Assembly: GCA_029937635.1 (NCBI GenBank)
Contig: JAPYPM010000107.1
Location: forward strand, 1-7,488
Source of the DNA: Nitrospinaceae bacterium
GTDB taxonomy: Bacteria; Nitrospinota; Nitrospinia; Nitrospinales; VA-1
Direction of reading: 5' to 3'
DNA: 7,488 nt
Below, in pieces: positions 1 through 5,516 of this stretch. Under the pieces are notes generated by a model. It saw only the letters and a list, made by a program, of their open reading frames with translations, ran no database searches and was not told the DNA's origin. The stretch's first letter is position 1, and each line of letters begins with the position of its first letter. Position numbers and translations under genes: made by a program.

Positions 1-55
1 GAGCAGTGGACTGAAAATCCGCGTGTCGGTGGTTCAAATCCGCCCCCGGGCACCA
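1..55 (+). tRNA. tRNA-Phe (GAA), 3' portion, cut by the window start
   Basis: The window opens inside the D-arm of a tRNA. GAGC (1-4) is the 3' side of the D-stem. The anticodon stem GTGGA (6-10) pairs with TCCGC (18-22) around the loop CTGAAAA (11-17), with anticodon GAA at 13-15, which reads Phe codons. A 5-nt variable loop follows. The T-stem GGTGG/CCGCC encloses TTCAAAT, and the 3' acceptor strand CCCGGGC is followed by discriminator A52 and an encoded CCA at 53-55. A T-run after CCA may help end transcription. All visible stems pair, so the gene looks functional. The 5' half lies outside the window. Confidence 0.93.
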
Positions 56-195
56 TTTTTTCCTTAATAGAATCAATAGCTTATGGTTAAGTTTAGTCCC
101 GCGTGTAGCGAAATTCGTTCCTTTTAGCCCGTATTTCCAACTGCTTGTGTTTATTACCTAATCCCTCGCTGTCCCACCGCGTATTGGCCTGTGGG

Positions 196-226
196 TGCCG
201 CATGAATGCCACACGCTGCCGCATGA
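196..226. repeat. 10-bp direct repeat, 21 bp apart
   Basis: TGCCGCATGA occurs at 196-205 and again exactly at 217-226. The 21-bp offset equals about two helical turns, so both copies face the same side of the DNA. A short inverted repeat, TGTGG (190-194) with CCACA (209-213), overlaps the first copy. The function is unknown; a protein-binding site or chance are both possible. Confidence 0.4.
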
Positions 227-370
227 GAAGAGCAATACGTTCTTTGCTTGTTCTTGTTGTATATGTAAGAGGGTAAGGTTAGAGCGGTCACTTTAACTTG
301 TCCCTCTATTTCACCGCCCGACCCTGCGTCCACTCAATCATATCAGGGCCTCTTGCCGCTTCTGAGCAAG

Positions 371-420
371 GTAGTCTGATTTGTAATCAGAGGGTCCCGA
401 GTTCGAATCTGGTGGCCGGA
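371..420 (+). pseudogene. Degenerate tRNA-Thr (UGU)-like sequence
   Basis: The anticodon arm is canonical: TCTGA (375-379) pairs with TCAGA (387-391) around TTTGTAA, giving anticodon TGT at 382-384 for Thr. A normal 5-nt variable loop GGGTC (392-396) and the T-stem 5' strand CCGAG plus T-loop TTCGAAT (397-408) follow. The 3' T-stem then reads CTGG where CTCGG is needed, so one base appears lost and the stem no longer closes in register. The D-arm side is also disturbed: GGTAG runs straight into the anticodon stem with no following GAGC segment, although a GAGC lies just before it at 364-367. I could not find an upstream strand pairing with the expected acceptor sequence (413-419), and there is no CCA. 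It reads as a broken or recombined tRNA, not a working gene. Confidence 0.5.
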
Positions 421-431
421 CTTGAACCGGC
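413..431 (-). pseudogene. Antisense tRNA T-arm fragment
   Basis: Read on the minus strand, 431-415 is a textbook T-arm: GCCGG, loop TTCAAGT, CCGGC, with all five pairs intact. It is followed by CACCA. It sits tail-to-tail with, and overlaps the end of, the plus-strand tRNA-Thr-like remnant, so two T-arms of opposite orientation lie within about 35 bp. Upstream on the minus strand the palindrome at 434-445 sits where a class II (Leu/Ser-type) tRNA would have its long variable arm, but I cannot fold a convincing anticodon arm there. Only the T-arm is supported. The hairpin could instead act as a 3' stem-loop for the minus-strand gene ending at 496, but no U-tract follows it. Confidence 0.4.
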
Positions 432-433
432 AC

Positions 434-445
434 TTACGTACGTAA
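434..445. repeat. 12-bp perfect palindrome
   Basis: TTACGTACGTAA is identical on both strands. It lies between the antisense T-arm and the stop codon of the minus-strand gene. It could be a dimeric protein-binding site or part of a former long variable arm of a class II tRNA; the sequence does not decide between them. Confidence 0.5.
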
Positions 446-495
446 ACAAGATTTTCTCACCAACTACAGCTTTCACACCCTAAGCTTCAAAAAAT

Positions 496-2373
496 CTAAT
501 GTAAACTACGAGACAGTGCTGCTATTTTTTCCTGGAACGAGGCGTCCATTGTAACGAGAGATTGAAGTTGTTTTTTCATTTCCAATACTTTTTTAGCTTT
601 ACCCTTCATCACAGCTAACTTATCCATATATGCATATGGTATATTTATTTTTAGTGGGCCGGTCGAGGTACCTTTTGTTCTATTCCTATACCTGGACTCC
701 GCGTCAAACTTAACGGTTATCGTCTCTTTTGTTCTTTCCAAAACTTCCCAACATAATTTCCCACGTGATTTAAAAGATTTACACGCCTTCTTTGCCGGTT
801 TCGTAAAGGCTGCAACATTTTTTATTTCTTGGACCTGTTTCCCGTCACCACTAAATTTATACCAAGAATACAGCTTCATTTTCTTTTGTTTAGCCATATA
901 CCTGGCTTCAATCCCGAACTGAACTGTTCTCCTTTTTCCTTTAAACTTAGGTTGGTTCTTACGGAACTCGTTGGCTAGGTGCAATCCATCTTTGGATACA
1001 TGCTTCCAATCTTCATACATCTTCTGTATTTCACCAAACTTCCTAAGTACATTACAGAGTTCAGTTTTTTTACTTGCGTAGTTGTCCAGTGGGACCCCTA
1101 TCCTTTTCATTGCCTTCGCTAACCGTGGCGGGATCTGCTTGTTACATAAGGTTTTAATCTTTGTTATCTTATCCATATTCGCGAATGAAACCTTAAACTC
1201 ATTAAATTTTTCCCGGGCACTTCCAACTTTTAACGTTTTAGGGTTCATATTATACAGCGTTTTAGCAACCTTGATTTTTTCCGTATATTTTTTTGCAAAT
1301 TTTGTTTTTTCAGCCATCTCCTTTAATTTTGCAGTGATTATTTCCTGAGCTTTTTTCTGCATGTCAGCCTTTGTCATCTTCATGGAGGCTAAATTTTTAA
1401 TTTTTTCGAGTTGTTCCTTCTCAATACCTGTCGTTTCTGTGATTTTCTTTACAATTTTATTGTAGGCCTGTTGCTTTTTCTTCTCTTTAAACTGATCGAG
1501 ATGCTCTAAATATCCAAAAGGTGCTGGAATTGTCATTGTTATTCCGCCATTCGGGATATCAAACCAACCAATGGGCTTCACACCAGAGTTAGCACTTACC
1601 AACCATTTAAGTTTCACCATTGATTTTGATGTATCCAGAATTGCAAAACACAATTTCATCGTTTTTGATGTCGGTGGTAAGCAACGCCAGCCCTTCTTTT
1701 TTCTCTTTTGTCCCGGAAGAGGTATTATTTGCCTTTTTTTCTTATCACTCCACTTGTAGTGGGCTGTAAATTTCAGACCCGCACCCGGCACATAAGCCAA
1801 CCTGACCCATTTTTGGGTAGTTCTCCGTCTTCTTTTCTCAAACGGGAGTTTCCATGAAACTCGTCTCGTTGAATGCTTGTCTACAATCAAAAAACCCGTC
1901 TTTTTGATCATTTGAAAGTCTTCATACATTTTTTTTAGTTTTCCAAGTTTGACCACTTTGTCACAGGCTTTGTTTCGAACGCTTAGAAAACCTTTTAGAT
2001 TAATACCATTAGTACTTGCTAATTTTTTCATTACAGATAGATCGGAACCACACCGCATTTGAACTTTGGCAAACTTATCAGCATTCTTAAAATCTATTAG
2101 CTGCTGTTTTGCTTTTTCAACTCTTCCTTTAGCTTTATTAAATTTTACCTTCAGATTATAAAGCTCTGTTGGTATTTTAAAATTGCCTGCTTCTAGCTGT
2201 GCTTCCAGTACTTTTTTGCCAACATCTTCAACATACTTTTTTATTTCGGCCTGGAGCTCTGCCTTAGATTGAGCATCAAGCGTTTGAGCGCCGACACTAC
2301 TCGACACAAAAATATTAGTGAGAAGAAAGAATGAAAATAAGATTGGGATCAATGTGTGTTTTTGCAAAGTCAT
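496..2373 (-). CDS. Exported lysine-rich protein with duplicated four-cysteine unit, unknown function
   Basis: I do not recognise the family. Residues 1-29 form a Sec signal peptide (basic start, hydrophobic 8-23, V27-G28-A29 cleavage site) with no lipobox, so the mature 596-residue protein should be periplasmic or secreted. It consists of two diverged copies of one unit, about residues 71-300 and 373-600. Each has a helical Lys-rich start (LYN at 71-73 and 373-375), a KMYED motif (148-152 and 451-455), a beta-like aromatic stretch (KFTAHYKW near 201-208, KLYSWYKF near 500-507) and a closing IP-rich strand. The only eight cysteines fall in two matching sets: 108/137/231/242 and 410/440/531/541. 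This suggests two disulfides per unit. Strongly basic patches (179-184, 211-227) suggest a polyanion or surface partner. The ATG has an AAGGA ribosome site 9 nt upstream. The gene is divergent from the SulP remnant, and nothing next to it reveals its role. Confidence 0.9.
   Translation of the reverse strand: MTLQKHTLIPILFSFFLLTNIFVSSSVGAQTLDAQSKAELQAEIKKYVEDVGKKVLEAQLEAGNFKIPTELYNLKVKFNKAKGRVEKAKQQLIDFKNADKFAKVQMRCGSDLSVMKKLASTNGINLKGFLSVRNKACDKVVKLGKLKKMYEDFQMIKKTGFLIVDKHSTRRVSWKLPFEKRRRRTTQKWVRLAYVPGAGLKFTAHYKWSDKKKRQIIPLPGQKRKKKGWRCLPPTSKTMKLCFAILDTSKSMVKLKWLVSANSGVKPIGWFDIPNGGITMTIPAPFGYLEHLDQFKEKKKQQAYNKIVKKITETTGIEKEQLEKIKNLASMKMTKADMQKKAQEIITAKLKEMAEKTKFAKKYTEKIKVAKTLYNMNPKTLKVGSAREKFNEFKVSFANMDKITKIKTLCNKQIPPRLAKAMKRIGVPLDNYASKKTELCNVLRKFGEIQKMYEDWKHVSKDGLHLANEFRKNQPKFKGKRRTVQFGIEARYMAKQKKMKLYSWYKFSGDGKQVQEIKNVAAFTKPAKKACKSFKSRGKLCWEVLERTKETITVKFDAESRYRNRTKGTSTGPLKINIPYAYMDKLAVMKGKAKKVLEMKKQLQSLVTMDASFQEKIAALSRSLH
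574..1257 (-). repeat. Second copy of internal protein repeat (residues 373-600)
   Basis: This part of the 625-residue protein aligns with the first copy (1474-2163) through LYN, DK..K...C, C-x(7)-G-x(3)-KMYED, an aromatic strand, KLC followed by a strand, and an IP-x-YMDKL ending. Cysteines are 410, 440, 531 and 541, with spacings 30, 91 and 10 against 29, 94 and 11 in copy one. The poly-basic insert of copy one is shorter here. The copies are too diverged for obvious DNA-level identity, so the duplication is old. Confidence 0.75.
1474..2163 (-). repeat. First copy of internal protein repeat (residues 71-300)
   Basis: This is the N-terminal copy of the duplicated unit in the minus-strand protein, with cysteines 108, 137, 231 and 242. 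It carries the extra basic runs EKRRRR (179-184) and KRKKK (223-227), which copy two has only in reduced form (KGKRR, 478-482). About 70 residues of predicted Lys/Glu-rich helix (301-372) separate it from copy two. Confidence 0.75.
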
Positions 2374-2382
2374 GAAGGTTGG

Positions 2383-2387
2383 TCCTT
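2383..2387 (-). promoter_or_regulatory. Ribosome binding site for the minus-strand exported protein
   Basis: Read on the minus strand this is AAGGA, followed by nine bases and the ATG at 2373-2371. The good match and spacing support this start codon, and the signal peptide that begins there agrees. Confidence 0.75.
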
Positions 2388-2388
2388 A

Positions 2389-2402
2389 GATAATTTATTA
2401 TC
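2389..2402. promoter_or_regulatory. Short inverted repeat and possible -10 element for the minus-strand gene
   Basis: GATAAT (2389-2394) and ATTATC (2397-2402) are inverted copies separated by two bases, directly upstream of the ribosome site of the minus-strand gene. On the minus strand the distal copy reads GATAAT, close to a sigma-70 type -10 box, which would give a very short leader. No good -35 match lies at the expected distance; the 10-bp tandem repeats occupy that place instead. An operator overlapping the promoter is plausible but unproven. Confidence 0.35.
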
Positions 2403-2410
2403 AAAAAAAG

Positions 2411-2440
2411 ACTGAAAAAGACTGAAAAAGACTGAAAAAG
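2411..2440. repeat. Three exact 10-bp tandem repeats in the divergent promoter region
   Basis: ACTGAAAAAG is repeated three times without interruption. It is preceded by an AAAAAAAG half copy and followed by AATGAG, a decayed fourth copy. The period of one helical turn places every A-tract on the same DNA face, which favours intrinsic bending or cooperative binding of a regulator. It lies between the divergent starts at 2373 and 2579, nearer the minus-strand gene and just beyond its candidate -10 box. Copy-number slippage could change promoter spacing. Confidence 0.85.
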
Positions 2441-2578
2441 AATGAGATTGGCCGAGTAACTAAGGTAACGCAACAGTTAATCTTAAATCCGATTAAATTT
2501 AGAATTCCTTGTTGATTTTTTTGTTTATGTTAACTTCGAAAAAATTAGGCTTGATAGTATCTTTAAATCTAGGGCAGC

Positions 2579-3271
2579 ATGCTAAAAACACATCTTACTG
2601 ATGGGTTTCTTAACCAGATAAAACCATCAAATTTTTATTTAGAAATTTATGGCGGTGTAATGATGTCGATGATGTCTATCGCCTACGGCATCTCTTGTGC
2701 TGCGCTGATATTTAAAGGACCTATCGAGACATACCTTCCCTTAGGTATCGGCATAGGAATTTTTAGCTGTCTAATTTTTGGTTTGTTAGGATCATTACTA
2801 AGTAATTTTGAGACCGCAATATGGATCCCAGGCCCAAATCCCGCTGCAATTATAGCAATACCAATCTCTACAATAGCCTATAGTATTTTAAGCTCAAACC
2901 AATTAGATAGCCTTCTTCCTACTGTGTTGTTGTTAATATTTATAACCAGCCTATTATCCGGCGTTACATTCTTTGCACTTGGTTACTTCCAACTTAGCCG
3001 ATTGGTTCGGTTTATTCCGTACACTGTAGTTGGTGGGTTTATCGCGGGCACAGGCTGCCTAATTGCCGGAGGCGGTTTAGTCACGTTAACAGGGATAGAC
3101 ATCACATTTGAAACTCTTCCCAATTACTTCGACCATAAAACATTATTACGTTGGGTTCCCAGTTTTCTTCTGGCAATTTTCATACTTGTCTTGAGCCGCC
3201 GATACAAGAAACCTCTGATACTTCCTCTTCATGAAGGTGCAAAAACGTTTTTTAACCGAAACAAAAATTAA
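2579..3271 (+). CDS. Truncated SulP-type anion transporter, N-terminal part only
   Basis: SulP (SLC26-like) proteins transport sulfate, bicarbonate or similar anions through a 14-helix core, usually followed by a STAS domain. This product matches only the start of such a core. It has TM-like segments at about 24-45, 52-73, 86-105, 112-136, 146-170 and 191-207. Family features seen include AYGISCAALIFKGP (35-48), the NPAA motif of the third helix (87-90) and IPYTVVGGFIAGTG (146-159). Similarity stops near residue 210, and an unrelated polar tail of about 20 residues leads to a stop. The second half of the core and any STAS domain are absent, and I find no continuation in the 133 bp downstream. 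It is therefore probably a relic, though the frame is open. The ATG has only a weak AGGG site 4 bp upstream, and no clear promoter was found. Confidence 0.8.
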   Translation: MLKTHLTDGFLNQIKPSNFYLEIYGGVMMSMMSIAYGISCAALIFKGPIETYLPLGIGIGIFSCLIFGLLGSLLSNFETAIWIPGPNPAAIIAIPISTIAYSILSSNQLDSLLPTVLLLIFITSLLSGVTFFALGYFQLSRLVRFIPYTVVGGFIAGTGCLIAGGGLVTLTGIDITFETLPNYFDHKTLLRWVPSFLLAIFILVLSRRYKKPLILPLHEGAKTFFNRNKN

Positions 3272-3329
3272 ATAAAGATAGCTTCAAAATCATGAACTTA
3301 CGAATACATGCCTTTCTCCAATAAAATAT

Positions 3330-3357
3330 TTAAAATTGGTTATTTTAATTAGTTTTT
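3330..3357 (+). terminator. Weak candidate intrinsic terminator after the SulP remnant
   Basis: TTAAAAT (3330-3336) pairs with ATTTTAA (3342-3348) around a 5-nt loop, with a T-run at 3353-3357. All seven pairs are A-U, so the stem is weak. It is well placed to separate the SulP remnant from the secretin pair. Confidence 0.25.
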
Positions 3358-3390
3358 AAGCTTGTTCGAGCACACTGAATAAAAAAATTT

Positions 3391-3398
3391 GGTGGTGA
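3391..3398 (+). promoter_or_regulatory. Ribosome binding site that supports a GTG start
   Basis: GGTGGTGA resembles the GGAGGTGA complement of the 16S tail and ends 6 bp before GTG 3405. An in-frame TGA at 3396-3398 rules out any earlier start. The first in-frame ATG lies more than 350 bp further on, which would remove the lipoprotein signal, so GTG is the sensible start. Confidence 0.6.
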
Positions 3399-3404
3399 AA
3401 AATA

Positions 3405-5492
3405 GTGTTGGTAAATAGTGTAATTGCTCGAGCCAACAGACTTAAGTTTTATCAAGTAAAACTGGTGGTCTGTTGTATTTTTTTAGGCTCATGTGTGCTT
3501 GGCGATCGCAATCAACCTAACACGCAAAATAATAGCAATCTTCTCTGGGGCATAGGAAACGCAGATGTCCCCCTTCAATCTAAAAAACTTATTGGAAGTG
3601 CTAAACAATCCGAGCTTAATTCTGAAATAATCGATCTAGAGCAACAAGCAGTCAGTAAACTCAAAAATCTAGAATTTGACGAAGCGTCAAAACTTCTTAA
3701 TCAAGCACTAAAACGTAACATTCAAAGCCCGAAGTTGCAGTTCCTTAATGGATTTACTTATCATCAAATGGCCGGGCGTGGGGACAAGAGTTTACTCAAT
3801 TTAGCGGAGCAAGGTTATAAACTGGCAATCCAGTTTGATCCAACAAACTGGATACCTTTTTATCATTACGGCATATTAAATCTGGATAAAAAGGATTACC
3901 GAAGAGCTCAAAAGAACTTTGCTCAAGCAGCAATCTTAAATAGGAAAAATTCAAGTATTTTGTATAATCTTGCCGTTGCATCATACAATTCTTTAGATCC
4001 TGTAACCGCGGCGGGTGCATTGGCAAAACTCAAAAGTTTGTCCACTAATCACAATAATCCTAAAGTTCTTCGAATATCCTCAATCGTCATGGCCGCCTTG
4101 AATGATCATAGTAAGGCCATTGATTTTCTGAATAAGTACAAAAAAATATCGGCCAAAAATGTCCAATCAGTTTACTTGGCTGAAAGACTTCGTCAGTGGC
4201 AGAGTTTTTATCAAAATCAAAAATGGAAAAAGTTCTCTGAGGTGCAACTTGCGCAAGTGCCGACCGAAATTAATGAAGGGGAGCAATCACCTGATGACAA
4301 CGAATCAGGCCAACTAAACTCAGATCAACAAGATCAAGACCAAAATCAAGTAGATACCGAAGAGAATGGAGATACTAGTAATGAAGAGGGTGAAGAAGGA
4401 GAGGGCGAAGTTAAACCAGGATCATGTGATGAGGAAGATGAAAACGACGAAGAGGCTTCTGATGAACAAGAAGAAAGTGATCAACCCATAAAATTAACAA
4501 TCAAGTGTAACAAGAGAGATATGGTCATTGTTGATGTTGTCATTATTAGAACAGAAGAGACCAAGTCGAGCCGTAAAGGTGTAAATTTACTTAATGGCCT
4601 GAACCTTCAATTTGGCGGAGAAAGCCCGGGTACGGGTGCTTATTCATATCGTCGAAGTCAGTCTACTCAATTCTTTTCAGATTCCGATAATACATCAGTT
4701 CTAACAAGAACCATAAATTTACCCTCCATTACGTATTCTCTTAATATTGTAAATGCCAATAATGCTAGGAACGAGATTCTTGCGAGACCTTCATTGGTTG
4801 CCCTCGACGGAAACGAATCAGAATTCTTTTCTGGCAGAAACGTAATTGGTACGGTTATTGGCACGGGAGGCGGCGACGGCGCAGTTAACGTCGTTCAAGA
4901 CATTGGAGTTAAGCTAAAGATTACGCCTTATCTTTTGAATGATGGAAGGGTAAAATTAAAGATTTTTGCCGAACGCACTTTTCTTGCAAAACCAAATACC
5001 AGCGCTGTAACTTTTTCAATTAGAATAGATACTGCTAAAACAAGTGTAGCGTCGAGCGTCGCTCTTAAATTAGGAGATACATTAATTTTAAGCGGATTAA
5101 GTGAAAAACAAACAATTCGAAAAAGAGATGGCGTTCCGGGTATCCAGGAGATACCGATAATACAATATCTCTTTGCAAAAAAAGAAGAAACTCTTTTTCA
5201 AAAGTCAGTTTTAATTCTTTTAACCCCGCGAAAGCCGGGCTTTGTTCAACAAGAAGCTGAAACTTCCAACAAAACATCGAATGCTTCAGGGTCTAATGCT
5301 TTAGATGAATTGAAGTCTAGGTATAGCGACTGGTTCAAACCATACCCTAATTGGGCTTCAATATTTCAAGATATGCAAAACAATAGTTTGTATAGAGAGT
5401 TTCGGACTGGCGATGTGTCCCTTGAAAAATGGGAAGATCATGACGATCGAGAACTACGAATAAAACGAGCCTTAAAATTTCTATATTATTAA
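3405..5492 (+). CDS. TPR-containing lipoprotein secretin (liposecretin), acidic-linker paralog
   Basis: Secretins form the outer-membrane channel of type II/III secretion and type IV pilus systems. The N-terminus is a lipoprotein signal: hydrophobic 19-29 and lipobox L27-G28-S29-C30. Residues ~70-250 are TPR-like helical repeats (for example W149 to N182). Residues 290-360 are an acidic low-complexity linker with 21 Asp/Glu in 318-358 and Cys341. The secretin core runs ~372-609: DMVIVDVVIIRTEE (372-385), ILARPSLVALDGNE (458-471), DIGVKLKITP (499-508), LGDTLILSGL (556-565), VPGIQEIPIIQYLF (577-590) and ILLTPR (604-609). A conserved module (633-677) ends the protein. The usual N0/N1 domains are not visible. 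At 695 residues it is within the usual secretin size range. A lipid anchor suggests self-delivery to the outer membrane, as known for HxcQ. A paralog follows 24 bp downstream. No ATPase or pilin gene is in view, so the parent system is unknown. Confidence 0.88.
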   Translation: MLVNSVIARANRLKFYQVKLVVCCIFLGSCVLGDRNQPNTQNNSNLLWGIGNADVPLQSKKLIGSAKQSELNSEIIDLEQQAVSKLKNLEFDEASKLLNQALKRNIQSPKLQFLNGFTYHQMAGRGDKSLLNLAEQGYKLAIQFDPTNWIPFYHYGILNLDKKDYRRAQKNFAQAAILNRKNSSILYNLAVASYNSLDPVTAAGALAKLKSLSTNHNNPKVLRISSIVMAALNDHSKAIDFLNKYKKISAKNVQSVYLAERLRQWQSFYQNQKWKKFSEVQLAQVPTEINEGEQSPDDNESGQLNSDQQDQDQNQVDTEENGDTSNEEGEEGEGEVKPGSCDEEDENDEEASDEQEESDQPIKLTIKCNKRDMVIVDVVIIRTEETKSSRKGVNLLNGLNLQFGGESPGTGAYSYRRSQSTQFFSDSDNTSVLTRTINLPSITYSLNIVNANNARNEILARPSLVALDGNESEFFSGRNVIGTVIGTGGGDGAVNVVQDIGVKLKITPYLLNDGRVKLKIFAERTFLAKPNTSAVTFSIRIDTAKTSVASSVALKLGDTLILSGLSEKQTIRKRDGVPGIQEIPIIQYLFAKKEETLFQKSVLILLTPRKPGFVQQEAETSNKTSNASGSNALDELKSRYSDWFKPYPNWASIFQDMQNNSLYREFRTGDVSLEKWEDHDDRELRIKRALKFLYY
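4272..4484 (+). repeat. Low-complexity acidic linker (residues 290-360)
   Basis: The DNA is rich in GAA, GAG and GAT codons, giving a disordered Asp/Glu/Gln linker between the TPR block and the secretin core. It has no counterpart in the downstream paralog, whose linker is shorter and ends in KKPKKD. Such tracts expand and contract readily by slippage. Cys341 lies within it and Cys368 just after it; the paralog lacks both. Confidence 0.8.
5301..5435 (+). other. Conserved C-terminal module of first liposecretin (residues 633-677)
   Basis: After the last secretin strand and a variable Ser/Thr/Asn-rich spacer, an aromatic module follows with SRYSDWF, PYPNWAS and NSLYREFRTGDV. It matches residues 570-614 of the downstream paralog at 36 of 45 positions, more than any other stretch of that length I compared by eye. 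It occupies the place of the pilotin-binding S-domain of type II secretins, but I see no S-domain motif, and a lipidated secretin should not need a pilotin. Confidence 0.7.
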
Positions 5493-5516
5493 TATTACAG
5501 TGCAATTGAGATAGAC

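Larger units (their letters stand above)
56..495. other. Non-coding, G+C-richer stretch with tRNA debris
   Basis: I see no credible protein gene in this 440-bp stretch. The only open frame of any length (298-483, plus) runs through tRNA-like sequence and its product resembles nothing. The composition is visibly richer in G+C than the neighbouring coding regions. It contains a 10-bp direct repeat (196-205 and 217-226), a weak tRNA D-arm-like piece near 277-284, a damaged tRNA-Thr-like sequence (371-420), an antisense T-arm (415-431) and a 12-bp palindrome (434-445). Lying beside an intact tRNA gene, it looks like scar sequence from repeated recombination at a tRNA-linked site. That is inference: no integrase gene and no duplicated 3' end of tRNA-Phe are visible in the window. 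Confidence 0.6.

Noticed and set aside
415..431. GCCGG/CCGGC hairpin as an intrinsic terminator of the minus-strand gene
   Set aside because: No U-tract follows on the minus strand, and the loop TTCAAGT is a tRNA T-loop, so a tRNA origin explains it better.
298..483. Plus-strand 61-residue open frame
   Set aside because: It runs through the tRNA-like sequences, has no ribosome site, and the product has no recognisable feature.
1..495. Integrative element attachment site at the 3' end of tRNA-Phe
   Set aside because: The position is typical, but I found no second copy of the tRNA 3' end and no integrase gene in the window.
1082..1348. Plus-strand frames opposite the minus-strand gene (also 1571-1759)
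   Set aside because: They are shadows of the Lys-rich coding strand, whose antisense gives artificial Phe/Leu-rich peptides; the opposite frame has a signal peptide, a ribosome site and a repeat structure.
2530..2560. Promoter for the SulP remnant (TTAACT at 2530-2535, TAGTAT at 2555-2560)
   Set aside because: The 19-bp spacing and poor hexamer matches are no better than chance in such A+T-rich DNA.
3796..5277. Minus-strand frames inside the first liposecretin gene
   Set aside because: The sense frame is conserved against its paralog through the whole length; the antisense frames are not.
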